The notes: generated by a model not told the origin, from the letters alone. A stretch of DNA of 64,000 bases from Firm-13 sp037143795 (GCA_037143795.1 JBAWXZ010000001.1:248001-312000); one strand, 5' to 3'; positions 18,424 through 27,197 are shown, counted from the stretch's first letter. Translations and numbers: made by a program.

Positions 18424-19491
18424 CTATTTGTTTATTCCCCCTTTACCCTCCTTTTCATGCGGCTTTTTTTCAGATAATATTTTGACTGAATCCCGTCGGA
18501 CAAGGCTTATCGGCAAAACTACTTCCTGCTTTCCCTGTGATTTGCCTTTTATATCTGAAAGCAGGATTTCCACTGCCTTGGCGCCTTTTTCCTGAATATC
18601 CTGATGAATCGTTGTCAGACTCGGAATGCATAGTCTTGACAGATCCAAATCATCAAATCCCACGATTGATATGTCATCAGGGACACGTACTCCCAGATTG
18701 CTGAATTCTTTAATGAGACCGACAGCCATCAGGTCGGCATAAGCAAAAACAGCTGTTATAGGTTGTTTTGAACTGATGATTTTTCTGGCCTGCTCTTTTG
18801 CCGATTCAAAATCAACATTTGCTTCGAATACATATTCTTTCCGGAAGGGGACGCCGTATTCTTCAAGGGCATCTTTGTATCCGTTAAACCGTGCATCGCT
18901 CACACCGCCCGACCGAAGAGTGGATACGACCATAGCTATTTCTCGATGACCGCATTCGAGAAGATGCTTTGTTGCCAGATATCCACCGTAGCGATCGTTG
19001 ATCTGCACATTGTGGAAATAGAAATCCTGGCAGTAACTGTCGACCAGTACGATCGGAATCTGTGCTTTTTTGAGTTCCGTATAAAATGCATCCGGATAAA
19101 TTCCGATTATAATGAGTCCTTCAAGGTCTCTCTGCTTAACAATTCTCAGATAATCCTCATCCGTATTGGAACCGGTCAGCAAAATGTGATATCCCTGATT
19201 ACGTGCATGGAATTCAATGCTTCCAACCATTTCACTGTAAAATGCATTGTGAAAAAGCAGCCGTTCACCAGGTTCCGTCTGTGGAATAATAACCCCGATC
19301 AGTCTCGATTCATTGGTTGTCATGCTTCTTGCGGAAAGGTTGGTCACATAGCCGAGTTTCTGCACAGCTTTGCGGACACGAAGCTGAGTGTCCGCACTGA
19401 TATTGTCTTTTCCATTGAGAACATAGGACACAGTAGCGACAGATACATTCGCTTCTTTTGCTACATCCTTTATTGTCATCCGTCTTCCCAT
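18424..19491 (-). CDS. LacI-family transcriptional repressor
   Basis: DNA-binding regulator, very likely repressing the alpha-glucoside operon that contains it. N-terminal helix-turn-helix MTIKDVAKEANVSVATVSYVLNG and hinge LGYVTNLSARSM are followed by a periplasmic-binding-protein-like effector domain (SRLIGVIIPQTE..., VPDDISIVGFDDLDLSRL). The ATG at 19491 has AGGAGG 9 nt upstream; an earlier in-frame start would overlap the GH65 gene. It follows GH65 by 16 bp, so it is made from the same transcript and would be autoregulated. Its likely operators are the two palindromes flanking the promoter at 23768-23796. Confidence 0.92.
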   Translation of the reverse strand: MGRRMTIKDVAKEANVSVATVSYVLNGKDNISADTQLRVRKAVQKLGYVTNLSARSMTTNESRLIGVIIPQTEPGERLLFHNAFYSEMVGSIEFHARNQGYHILLTGSNTDEDYLRIVKQRDLEGLIIIGIYPDAFYTELKKAQIPIVLVDSYCQDFYFHNVQINDRYGGYLATKHLLECGHREIAMVVSTLRSGGVSDARFNGYKDALEEYGVPFRKEYVFEANVDFESAKEQARKIISSKQPITAVFAYADLMAVGLIKEFSNLGVRVPDDISIVGFDDLDLSRLCIPSLTTIHQDIQEKGAKAVEILLSDIKGKSQGKQEVVLPISLVRRDSVKILSEKKPHEKEGKGGINK

Positions 19492-19507
19492 ATTATGGTT
19501 CCTCCTG

Positions 19508-21748
19508 TCAGACCTTGTGAACCTTCGCGCTGTTATGGTCAACTGTGCAAATATATCTGGTATGTCTGAATTTGAACGGGAATGAAATGGACTGCCATGA
19601 TACCGGCAGATGCGGATTCAGCATAATTTCTTCACCTCGCAGAGAAAGTCCGGCAAAACCGAATACGGCAGTCATCCATGTACCGCCGAAAGCGGCAAGA
19701 TGCAGGCCTTCCTCGGCCGTATTATTCATCAGATTTTCAAGATCAAGGCCCGCGCTTTTTTGAAAATACGAGAAAGCCTTTTGATCATATCCGAACATGG
19801 ATCCGACCCAGCTGTGTGTTCCATAGCTCAAAGTTGAATCATGAAGCGTAATCGGTTCATAGAATTCCCATGCGGCTTTTTTCTGGGCAGCTGTATATCG
19901 CTCCGGAAGAAGTCCCATCAAAAGAAGGATATCGGCCTGTTTAAGAACGCGCATACGCTGCAGACGGTCAAATGAAATCTTTTTATATAGAGGCTGATTA
20001 TCCGTTTTAAGGCAGGATATGTCGACCGGTTCTCCAAGCATAAATAGGTCATCCTCCAGCAGAAGATTCCTTGCGCTGTCATAGCTGATGTGAATATGGG
20101 AGGATATCTGATTCCATTTCACAATTTCCTCTCTGTGAAAATCAGTCTTAATCATTGCTGCCTTATATAGATCCGGAAATTTATCCGCTGCCATCAGCAG
20201 CATTTTTTGTGCGGTTTCAAATCCGTATACTGCAAGGGTAACAGTAAAGGTATTGTTAATCGTCACTCCGCCGTATTCGTTGGGTCCCTTAACCCAGAGA
20301 AGATTGTATGTATCCGAGACTGAGTTATAGCTGAACCGGCTTACCCAGTAACGGCTGATTTCGATTAACATCTCGAGTCCGTAACGGACAATAAATTCAT
20401 TATCCCCGGTTATCCTCCAATACAGATCGACTGAATAGGCAATATCTGCTGTAATATGGATTTCGCTGGATCCTGTATCCCATGTTTCGCATTGCTCCCT
20501 GCCGTCCGGCGTACACATCCAGGAATATCTTGCCCCTGACAAATTAAACCTTTTAGCTTCGTCACGTGCCGTATCCAGTGTGTTATAGCGATACATAAGA
20601 AGGTTTTTGGCACTGTCCGGATTGGTAAGCAGATAAAATGGCATCATATACATTTCTGTATCCCAGAAATAGCAGCCCTTGTAACGTCCGTGGGTAAGAC
20701 CTCTGGCTCCGATACTGCACCGCGGATCATTTTCCGGATAATTTGCTATAAGATTAAAAATTGCAAACCGCAGTTCAAGTTGTGAAACATCATCCCCTTT
20801 GATTTCGATGTCACTTTCTGCCCAGCGTCGTTTCCAGGCCTCACAATGACAATCAGATAAAGAGTCCCAAGATGATTTTGCAGTATTCATCAGTCCATCA
20901 ACACATGAAGTCACTGGATTTTCCCATTCTTCAGGATCACGTGATGTACACACATATACTTTTTTACAAAAAACTGCTGTCTGCCCCGGTACCATATGAA
21001 TTCGAATATTACAGGAGATATTTCTGCGGTCTTCCGAAATCAAGGAAGATACCTGCAGTATTTGCGTTTCCGGTGAAATTTCAACACACATGGCTTCTGC
21101 AATCGTGATATCAGAATAGGCAGTTTTCTGGACGAGAAGAAGATAATCGTCATTTTCTTCGCAAAGTACAGGTGTCAGAAGTGACACCGGGTTCATTTCC
21201 TTTTTAAGCTGCTCATCATGAATTGTATTATTTCTGACATTTCCGTCAACTGCAAAAATCAGCTCGAGATCTCCCTCAAAATCGATCGATGCAAGCGAAA
21301 GCCGCTGCACGGCAAGATGCACATCATCCATTGACAGAAACCTGTCAATTTTCACTTCAAGTGTGCCCCCTTCTTTATTCGTTTGGTATGTTTTAGACAG
21401 GACACCATCATAAAGGTTCAGTGATCTGTCATATCTACCGTTCAGACTGTCTGCAGGAGTCACTGGACTCTTCTCTTCCGACGCGTTTACCGTGTTAATA
21501 TTCGTAGCAAAAACATTAGGAGTATTCACCATATCGGAAATATCTTTTTTGATGTATTCGTATACGCCGCTCATGAATGTAGTGCGGAGGTAGTCCTCGC
21601 AGCTATTGTATTCATCATGAAAACCCCGTACCCCGATATAGCCATTTCCCTGGAAAAAAATGCTGTCATAGAAGTCAGACCGTGAAGCGTCAAACTCCGT
21701 CTGACGTATGTTCCATACCTTCTGCTTCTGCCGTTCCTCTTCTGTCAT
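19508..21748 (-). CDS. GH65 disaccharide phosphorylase (maltose/kojibiose/trehalose phosphorylase family)
   Basis: Cytosolic (alpha/alpha)6-barrel enzyme that phosphorolyses an alpha-linked glucose disaccharide to glucose and beta-glucose 1-phosphate. At 746 residues it is the usual length. Seen: N-terminal beta-sandwich (FFQGNGYIGVRGF), GCYFWDTEMYMMPF, the catalytic glutamate in KGPNEYGG near residue 489, and the C-terminal GTWMTAVFGFAGL. pgmB in the same operon would use its product, strongly supporting a phosphorylase rather than a hydrolase. Linkage specificity (alpha-1,1 to alpha-1,4) cannot be read by eye. Confidence 0.9.
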   Translation of the reverse strand: MTEEERQKQKVWNIRQTEFDASRSDFYDSIFFQGNGYIGVRGFHDEYNSCEDYLRTTFMSGVYEYIKKDISDMVNTPNVFATNINTVNASEEKSPVTPADSLNGRYDRSLNLYDGVLSKTYQTNKEGGTLEVKIDRFLSMDDVHLAVQRLSLASIDFEGDLELIFAVDGNVRNNTIHDEQLKKEMNPVSLLTPVLCEENDDYLLLVQKTAYSDITIAEAMCVEISPETQILQVSSLISEDRRNISCNIRIHMVPGQTAVFCKKVYVCTSRDPEEWENPVTSCVDGLMNTAKSSWDSLSDCHCEAWKRRWAESDIEIKGDDVSQLELRFAIFNLIANYPENDPRCSIGARGLTHGRYKGCYFWDTEMYMMPFYLLTNPDSAKNLLMYRYNTLDTARDEAKRFNLSGARYSWMCTPDGREQCETWDTGSSEIHITADIAYSVDLYWRITGDNEFIVRYGLEMLIEISRYWVSRFSYNSVSDTYNLLWVKGPNEYGGVTINNTFTVTLAVYGFETAQKMLLMAADKFPDLYKAAMIKTDFHREEIVKWNQISSHIHISYDSARNLLLEDDLFMLGEPVDISCLKTDNQPLYKKISFDRLQRMRVLKQADILLLMGLLPERYTAAQKKAAWEFYEPITLHDSTLSYGTHSWVGSMFGYDQKAFSYFQKSAGLDLENLMNNTAEEGLHLAAFGGTWMTAVFGFAGLSLRGEEIMLNPHLPVSWQSISFPFKFRHTRYICTVDHNSAKVHKV

Positions 21749-21788
21749 CTTTAATGCCTTCCTTCTTCAAAACATAATCATCCGTTCT

Positions 21789-21840
21789 AAAATGACCGGA
21801 CTTAAACAGGGGGTATTTCATACCCGCTCATTTTGTCCGG
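21789..21840 (-). other. Interlocking inverted repeats (possible RNA pseudoknot) in the operon gap
   Basis: Plus-strand order: AAAATGA, CCGGAC, GGGTAT-TTC-ATACCC hairpin, TCATTTT, GTCCGG. AAAATGA pairs with TCATTTT and CCGGAC with GTCCGG, so the two stems cross around a central hairpin. It lies ~40 nt before the GH65 start. It could be an RNA element that sets GH65 expression or protects the 3' part of the transcript. No T run follows, so it is not a plain terminator. Confidence 0.5.
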
Positions 21841-21890
21841 AATAATTCCCATACCATCCGGAATCTGTTCAGAATTAATCATTTTGTCAG

Positions 21891-23717
21891 CTATTGTCCG
21901 AACGCATGATAAATCGCAAAGGCAACAAATCCTGCACACGTGGCAAATGCTTCACCCGTTGCACACTCGCCTGTAATCTCATCAATGCTTTCGCATACAA
22001 TTCCATTATCCATGGAGGCATGTGTCAAAATGTGATATGCATTGTCCCGCTCACCCTGCAGCATTGAATTTGCAACACTCAGCATCCAGGGATGCTGTGC
22101 ATGGGCATTGCCGAGTTCGGAAAAAGGAAATCCTGCAAAAGAATATTCATATTCCGGGTTTCGGATCCTATTGAGGGTTGCAATATATACCGGATCTTCT
22201 CTCGTACAGAAGCCATAATGCGTCAGAAGGACAAGGCTTCCGGGTGCTTCATCATATATATTGAATTCTTCCGTACATCCATTCTCGCTGAGCTCTGCCG
22301 ACCAGACAAAGACATTTTCCCCGCCATCATTCTGCACCAGGTTCTTCCTGATATCGGCCTGAATCTGATCTGCCCATGATTTGAGTTTTAGTGCATCTTC
22401 CTTTTGTCCAAGTATGTCCCTGGCGAAACTCAAGTCATTTATCATCTTCCAGACAAGCATGTTGTCATATGTAAGATATGGGTGTTCCCTCATGTCATCT
22501 GTCGGCTGAAGGAAAGTCTCATATAATGACAGGCGGTTATGCTTCTTTTTATTCAGAATACTGATTATCCGTGCGACACCGGATGCAAAAGGTTCTCTGT
22601 TCAAAAGCGAATAATCTCCGGCAGCATGCATATAACGGGAAAGTGCCAGAACGGGCGCACATAGTTCATCCAGTTCAAATCCCGGCTCAAGGACAGTCCC
22701 GTCAATATACCGGCTATGAATGCCTACATTCCGAATCTGCCGTGTAAAAACATATTGCAAAGCCTCGAAAGCCAGATCCCTGTCCACCAGTAGCATTGCC
22801 GGGAAGCTCCAAAGCAGGCTGTCCCTGTCCCAGTATGCGGAACTCACATAATATCGCGGGCTTCTTGATGTAACCAGGACAAGCTCTTCCGTGTCAAGCG
22901 TTCGTCCTGAAGAATAAAAAAGTGAAAATAACAGATTCCGGTTCATGATCCCGTCAAGAATGATATCCCCTGTTGTCAGGGCCCTTTCATCGATCCATGC
23001 GACCATTGACCTTAAAAGGGTTGTATACCCTTTCCTGATCAATTCCCGTGCGGCTGTAACTGCTCCCACTTCCTCATAAGCCGCCCCGAAGAAAAATACA
23101 AATGATTCTGTCCTTCCTTCCTGAACAGCTTTGGTTTGGGAGACAAAATACTTTACAGCACCGGATTCACATGAGAACGAAGACTCTGTACCTTCGGTAT
23201 AATCCGGTGCAAAACTCATAATTGTAAAAGCCTCACGGAGCTCAACACACCACATATTGCTCCATCCTGATGTGAATATATCAGTATTGGCATCAATCGG
23301 CTTGCTCTCATTGATTTCGTGAAGAGCTTTAGACATCGAACCGCAAAGGCCGATTTGAATGCTGCACGCCTTGCCATAATTGGTTGCCGAAAAATGATAT
23401 ACAAATCCCTTTTCTCCGACAGGCGTCAAAATCGTGCCCTGAATCTCAAGATTTGCATTTCCTTCTACTGCAGCAGTAAATACCGGAATCCAGTTGTTAA
23501 GCAAAGACCATTTGATATTCGCAAATTTTGTGCGGTTTCCATCGACTTCAATATAAGGCATCAGGAAAGGCAGGTCATCTGTTCCATATAAGGAAACCAG
23601 CCCTTTACGAAGCATATGGAGAGTATTCATGGAAAGAATGGCGCCATCCGATTCTCGAATCATCGGAAGAGATATAAATTCATTGCCGGTAGGGATAACC
23701 TTTTCATGTCTGTTCAC
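21891..23717 (-). CDS. Unclassified (alpha/alpha)6-type glycoside hydrolase-like protein
   Basis: First gene of the alpha-glucoside operon, 608 residues, no signal peptide. The N-terminal ~230 residues look like a beta-sandwich. The rest has six-hairpin glycosidase features: YYVSSAYWDRDSLLWSFPAML (~residue 285), GFELDELCAPVLALSRYMHAAGDYSLL (~345), and a late HPWMLSVANSMLQG. These recall GH15/GH63 and glycogen-debranching C-domains, but I cannot assign a family or catalytic acid. GTG start at 23717 with GGGAG 8 nt upstream. By position it should trim or debranch an imported alpha-glucoside before GH65 acts. A non-hydrolytic role is possible. Confidence 0.6.
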   Translation of the reverse strand: MNRHEKVIPTGNEFISLPMIRESDGAILSMNTLHMLRKGLVSLYGTDDLPFLMPYIEVDGNRTKFANIKWSLLNNWIPVFTAAVEGNANLEIQGTILTPVGEKGFVYHFSATNYGKACSIQIGLCGSMSKALHEINESKPIDANTDIFTSGWSNMWCVELREAFTIMSFAPDYTEGTESSFSCESGAVKYFVSQTKAVQEGRTESFVFFFGAAYEEVGAVTAARELIRKGYTTLLRSMVAWIDERALTTGDIILDGIMNRNLLFSLFYSSGRTLDTEELVLVTSRSPRYYVSSAYWDRDSLLWSFPAMLLVDRDLAFEALQYVFTRQIRNVGIHSRYIDGTVLEPGFELDELCAPVLALSRYMHAAGDYSLLNREPFASGVARIISILNKKKHNRLSLYETFLQPTDDMREHPYLTYDNMLVWKMINDLSFARDILGQKEDALKLKSWADQIQADIRKNLVQNDGGENVFVWSAELSENGCTEEFNIYDEAPGSLVLLTHYGFCTREDPVYIATLNRIRNPEYEYSFAGFPFSELGNAHAQHPWMLSVANSMLQGERDNAYHILTHASMDNGIVCESIDEITGECATGEAFATCAGFVAFAIYHAFGQ

Positions 23718-23739
23718 AAGTTGCTCTCCCTTCAGGTTG

Positions 23740-23753
23740 CTTAAACGTCTAAG
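23740..23753. promoter_or_regulatory. LacI-type operator O2, just downstream of the operon promoter
   Basis: CTTAAACGTCTAAG, a near-perfect palindrome around a central CG (one mismatch), the form bound by LacI-family repressors. It covers the region just after the predicted transcription start. Confidence 0.65.
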
Positions 23754-23767
23754 TAGTATTTGCCCTA

Positions 23768-23796
23768 AGTATAGAAACGGAGATGTACAAAGTCAA
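23768..23796 (-). promoter_or_regulatory. Promoter of the alpha-glucoside operon
   Basis: Read on the minus strand: TTGACT (-35, at 23791-23796), 17-bp spacer, TATACT (-10, at 23768-23773). It lies between operators O1 and O2 and ~50 nt before the GTG of the first gene. Confidence 0.8.
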
Positions 23797-23808
23797 CAAC
23801 AGCAGGCT

Positions 23809-23822
23809 ACTTAACGTTTAAA
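23809..23822. promoter_or_regulatory. LacI-type operator O1, upstream of the -35 box
   Basis: ACTTAACGTTTAAA, a palindrome around a central CG matching O2 (shared CTTAAACGTTTAAG-like consensus). The two centres are 69 bp apart, so a dimer-of-dimers could loop across the promoter. Confidence 0.6.
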
Positions 23823-23877
23823 TCTTTAACGCATATGCATTATATTTCTAGTAAATGCATGAATTTCATCGCAATTA

Positions 23878-23893
23878 TTGCTGAACCGTTTCA
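23878..23893. repeat. 16-bp CG-centred palindrome near the rubrerythrin terminator
   Basis: GCTGAACCGTTTCAGC has matching arms (7 of 8 positions) around CG. It resembles LacI/GalR operators in form but differs from O1 and O2, and lies 64 bp further upstream. Function unknown. Confidence 0.3.
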
Positions 23894-23898
23894 GCTTA

Positions 23899-23941
23899 TA
23901 AAAAAAGGAGCAGGAAATCCAATAGAATTCCCTGCTCCTTT
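23899..23941 (-). terminator. Rho-independent terminator of the rubrerythrin-like gene
   Basis: GGAGCAGG (23907-23914) pairs with CCTGCTCC (23931-23938). On the minus strand the hairpin is followed by seven T. It lies just after the stop of the leftward gene and separates it from the alpha-glucoside promoter. Confidence 0.85.
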
Positions 23942-23961
23942 TCAATCATTTCCCGTTTTCT

Positions 23962-24447
23962 TCAATATTCTTCACGCGGACCGAACTCTGCCGATTCGAC
24001 CCACTCATCCGGTCGCCCGATTCGAATTACAAACTCATCCATCATCTGGTAATGATGCTTTTCCTGTACGATCAAATATTGCAGGACGGTCTTCTCAACA
24101 TCATTTTTAGCCTCTGTATTCATTTTCTCGTAGAGATCAATACTTTTCTGCTCCAATTCCCTTGCCGTACGGTACACTGCTACCTGGTGAGGGTTTGAAC
24201 GGATTTCGTCTTTAAAATTATCCAAATCCGAAAAAATGCTCTTTGCGTTCTTCAAACTGACATTATCCGGAATTTCGGAAAATGTATCACTAAGGATATG
24301 GCGCAGAATCACTTCGTGCTGCCGTTCCTCCGCAGCAAGAAGATCAAATACTTTTTGCAAAGTAGTGCCTTTATTTTTGTGTGCCTGCTCGGAGTAAAAT
24401 TCCGCTCCATCAACTTCTGTTTGTATTGCATAATCCAATGAATGCAT
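23962..24447 (-). CDS. Rubrerythrin-like ferritin-fold diiron protein
   Basis: Four-helix diiron protein of 161 residues, likely a peroxide-reducing or iron-handling protein of anaerobes. Metal-ligand pattern of the ferritin-like fold is present in two helix pairs: EVDGAEFYSEQA and EERQHEVI, then ELEQKSIDLYEKM and EKHHYQMMDEF (two ExxH motifs). The C-terminal rubredoxin domain of classical rubrerythrin is absent (no CxxC pairs). ATG at 24447 has GGGAGG 7 nt upstream. It is a single gene with its own terminator. A CRE-like sequence lies in its upstream region. Confidence 0.85.
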   Translation of the reverse strand: MHSLDYAIQTEVDGAEFYSEQAHKNKGTTLQKVFDLLAAEERQHEVILRHILSDTFSEIPDNVSLKNAKSIFSDLDNFKDEIRSNPHQVAVYRTARELEQKSIDLYEKMNTEAKNDVEKTVLQYLIVQEKHHYQMMDEFVIRIGRPDEWVESAEFGPREEY

Positions 24448-24512
24448 AAAAATACCTCCCATTAACACATTTGATCATATTTACATTTATAAAAGCTCTT
24501 TCGAGCTTAGCA

Positions 24513-24526
24513 CGAAAACGCTTTTA
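24513..24526. promoter_or_regulatory. CRE-like site upstream of the rubrerythrin-like gene
   Basis: CGAAAACGCTTTTA matches 8 of the 10 fixed positions of the TGNAANCGNTTNCA catabolite-response form. It lies ~65 bp before the start, next to a possible TAGAAT -10 box. One site of this quality can occur by chance. Confidence 0.3.
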
Positions 24527-24610
24527 CGTTACTTTCATTCTATCATATACGAGTTAACATATATATGAAATGAGCGGTAAATAATGCAGGACGCAGAAAA
24601 GCAGGAACGG

Positions 24611-25357
24611 CTATATAACAAGCCCTCCGTTGGGGCTGATAACTTGTCCTGTAATAAATGATGCTTTATCGGAAGCGAGAAACAAAATAATATCCGCTAC
24701 TTCCTGCGGTGTACCCATGCGCCCGAGAGGTGTCTGATCACATAGTTCCCTGACGTCAGCAGGCGTGAGATTCTGATTCATGTCAGTATCGATAACACCT
24801 GGGGCAACACAGTTGACAGTAATATTTGACGGACCGACCTCTTTGGCTAAAGCACGGGTAAATCCTATGATTGCAGCCTTGGCAGTAGAGTATGACACCT
24901 CACACGATGACCCGGTAATTCCCCAAATCGAGGACACCGTAATAATACATCCCGTTTTCCGTGAAACCATACCGGGCAGAACTGCCTGGGTAATATTGAA
25001 AAGGCCTGTTACGTGAGTATCCATCATTTCCTTAAAATCATCAGGACTGATGTCAGTAAAAAGCTGCTGCATTGCAATTCCGGCATTACTGACCAGAACG
25101 TCGACCGCTCCAAACTGGAGGTTGGCTTTTTGGACTGCATGGCGGACGGCATCATAATCCTTAATATCAACACATATAGCTATTGCTTCATGACCCGCAA
25201 GCCGAAGGGAATCCACAATAGTATCTGCCATTTTGCCGTTTTTTTGATACATGATCGTGACAGCATAGCCGGCATGTGCAAATGCTTCAGCAGTTGCTGC
25301 TCCGATACCGCGGGAACCGCCGGTAATTAATGCATGAAGTCTAGTCTTGTGCAGCAT
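24611..25357 (-). CDS. FabG-like short-chain dehydrogenase/reductase
   Basis: Classical SDR of 248 residues, most like 3-oxoacyl-ACP reductase. Seen: cofactor loop TGGSRGIGAATAEAF (residues ~13-27), VDVLVSNAG, catalytic Ser in TVSSIWG, the YSTAKAA Tyr/Lys pair and FITGQVISPNGG at the C-terminus. TGGSRGIG with downstream basic residues fits NADPH use. It stands alone, without fatty-acid synthesis genes nearby, so a role outside fatty-acid synthesis is possible. Confidence 0.85.
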   Translation of the reverse strand: MLHKTRLHALITGGSRGIGAATAEAFAHAGYAVTIMYQKNGKMADTIVDSLRLAGHEAIAICVDIKDYDAVRHAVQKANLQFGAVDVLVSNAGIAMQQLFTDISPDDFKEMMDTHVTGLFNITQAVLPGMVSRKTGCIITVSSIWGITGSSCEVSYSTAKAAIIGFTRALAKEVGPSNITVNCVAPGVIDTDMNQNLTPADVRELCDQTPLGRMGTPQEVADIILFLASDKASFITGQVISPNGGLVI

Positions 25358-25467
25358 GATACAACTTCTCTCTTTGGGATTACTCCGGAATATCGGACGC
25401 AGAACTTATATTGATGATAATTGTATCATGGAACTGCGGCAATTCGGAAAGAATCACGCAACATGAG

Positions 25468-25496
25468 TTGCGGATTTAACTAAATGAGATTATCAT
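25468..25496 (+). promoter_or_regulatory. Candidate promoter of the acidic membrane protein gene
   Basis: TTGCGG (25468-25473), 17-bp spacer, TATCAT (25491-25496), ~43 bp before the ATG. The -35 is poor, the -10 is good. Confidence 0.35.
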
Positions 25497-25538
25497 CTAA
25501 AAGTACAAAATGTCTAATAAAGATGTGAGGTAACCGAA

Positions 25539-26630
25539 ATGGCCACTTTTGCAACAAAAGATACTAACACGACCGATATTGACCCGGAAGCATTAACTGT
25601 CAACTTATTGGGACCGGAACCCGATCCTGATGATCTTGTAATCGAACCGCAGAATGTTAAAATGCCTGAAAGCAAGACTGATTCTGATAATTCCTCCTTA
25701 CATGATGAAGCTGACAGTGATCTTAAAGATTATGATTCCACTGATGATGATTCAGAAGATGATGAAAGTATCGACAAAATTCTCAGGGCGCAAAAGCCAA
25801 TCCAGGTAAGTTCAGATACTGACAGGGATGAAGCAGAAATCAAAGCCATTGAAGATATGCTCAACAGCAAAAAATCTACCCGGATTAAAAAGCAGAAGAT
25901 GGCAAATCATAATGAGAGTTCTGCCAAGGGACCCCGCAAACACAGGATAGATCCTATTGTTATTGTATCGGGAATCGTTGCAGCAGCTTTGATTTTTGTT
26001 TTCGCAGCATATTTTCTGGGTCTTTTTGATAAAACCAGCAACTCACTTGGAATGACATTGGATGAATTTTCCGCTGCATATGCCAAAACGGATGCATACA
26101 ACAAAGTGATTGCATCATATGGTTTTGCATTTCCGGCCGTCACACTCGATCAGGAAACCGCAGCTTCCGATGCTTCCGGTTCTGCAGCAACATCCGATGT
26201 ACGTACATTCACGGCTTATGTTGACAACACGGTCAGCTATCAGGTCGCCCTTTCCGGAAGCGTAAACAAATCCGATTCAAACATCAAGGCACTGCAGGTC
26301 GTAATGCTGTTGAGTAAAAGTACTGCCTTCAATGAAGTGCTCGTTATTTACGCTCCGTATATTCAGGTTCTTTACCCTGAAATGACAACTAAGGAAGCAA
26401 CTACATTTCTTTCAGAGTTGTATACAAGCACGGATCCGGTAACAGTCAAAGGGAATTACGGACTTGCCATGGAAAAAGGAACTGCAGGAACTAAGTTCTA
26501 CTGCAGTCTGAATATTATTTCGGCCAGGGACTCCAAGAAATATGCAGCCGATTATACTGCAGCAAGTGCAAGTGCAAGTGCAGCAGCAACTTCAGCAGCA
26601 ACTGTACCTGCAGCAACTACGGCTTCCTGA
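25539..26630 (+). CDS. Single-pass membrane protein with acidic cytosolic domain, function unknown
   Basis: I do not recognise the family. The 363 residues divide into: an acidic, low-complexity N-terminal region (~1-110, many D/E/S such as DSTDDDSEDDESIDK), a basic patch (RIKKQKMANH, KGPRKHR), one membrane helix (VIVSGIVAAALIFVFAAYFLGL, ~143-164), an extracytoplasmic domain (~165-335) and an Ala/Ser/Thr-rich tail. Orientation by the positive-inside rule puts the acidic part in the cytosol. GAGGT precedes the ATG. The stop overlaps the end of the convergent GNAT gene by 14 bp. Confidence 0.75.
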   Translation: MATFATKDTNTTDIDPEALTVNLLGPEPDPDDLVIEPQNVKMPESKTDSDNSSLHDEADSDLKDYDSTDDDSEDDESIDKILRAQKPIQVSSDTDRDEAEIKAIEDMLNSKKSTRIKKQKMANHNESSAKGPRKHRIDPIVIVSGIVAAALIFVFAAYFLGLFDKTSNSLGMTLDEFSAAYAKTDAYNKVIASYGFAFPAVTLDQETAASDASGSAATSDVRTFTAYVDNTVSYQVALSGSVNKSDSNIKALQVVMLLSKSTAFNEVLVIYAPYIQVLYPEMTTKEATTFLSELYTSTDPVTVKGNYGLAMEKGTAGTKFYCSLNIISARDSKKYAADYTAASASASAAATSAATVPAATTAS

Positions 26631-27153
26631 TAAGCTCAAGGACATATTTACGTTCCCGTATTGGATGACCCCATTCACTTTGGCTTTCCTCTTCATGATC
26701 AAGAACGAAACCCGCCTTCCCGTACATCGAGAGGGCGGTTTTTTGTTCTATGGTTGTAAAGAGAAAGACTTTCTCAAATTTCATTTCACGGCAGTACATC
26801 ATTACCTGATTGAACAGGTAACTGCCAAGATGCAGTCTCCTGAACTCAGGATCAATAAGGAACCAGCGAAGCTGCGCCTGGTTGTTTGCACGGGAAATAA
26901 CTGCGATGCTCCCCACCATTTTGTCTCCGGATTCTGCGAGCCAGAATTTATCGAGGTCCGGTTGGTATTCTCTGCCGAATTCATAGAAAGTCTTACATAC
27001 ATACGCTTCAAATTTCAGATTATATCCGCATTCCAGAGAATATATCCTGCCGTGCATGCTGATCATACTCCCTAGATCCCCCGGACGAAGGTCGTGCCGG
27101 ATAGTAATATATGAAGGTATTCTATATTCTTCGCTTGGTTTACAAATGTCCAT
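26617..27153 (-). CDS. GNAT-family N-acetyltransferase
   Basis: Acetyl-CoA-dependent acetyltransferase of 178 residues with unknown acceptor. The GNAT core is seen from residue ~70: KFWLAESGDKMVGSIAVI (beta strands), LRWFLIDPEFRRLHLGSYLFNQ (motif A pyrophosphate loop, Q/RxxGxG/A-like with RRLHLGS), and MYGKAGFVLDHEE. An ~60-residue N-terminal extension precedes it. GGAGG lies 5 nt before the ATG. It is monocistronic and convergent with the acidic membrane protein gene. Confidence 0.85.
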   Translation of the reverse strand: MDICKPSEEYRIPSYITIRHDLRPGDLGSMISMHGRIYSLECGYNLKFEAYVCKTFYEFGREYQPDLDKFWLAESGDKMVGSIAVISRANNQAQLRWFLIDPEFRRLHLGSYLFNQVMMYCREMKFEKVFLFTTIEQKTALSMYGKAGFVLDHEEESQSEWGHPIRERKYVLELIRKP

Positions 27154-27197
27154 ATGTCCTCCCCCTGCCGGAACAGCCGGATTACCCGGAATATAGA

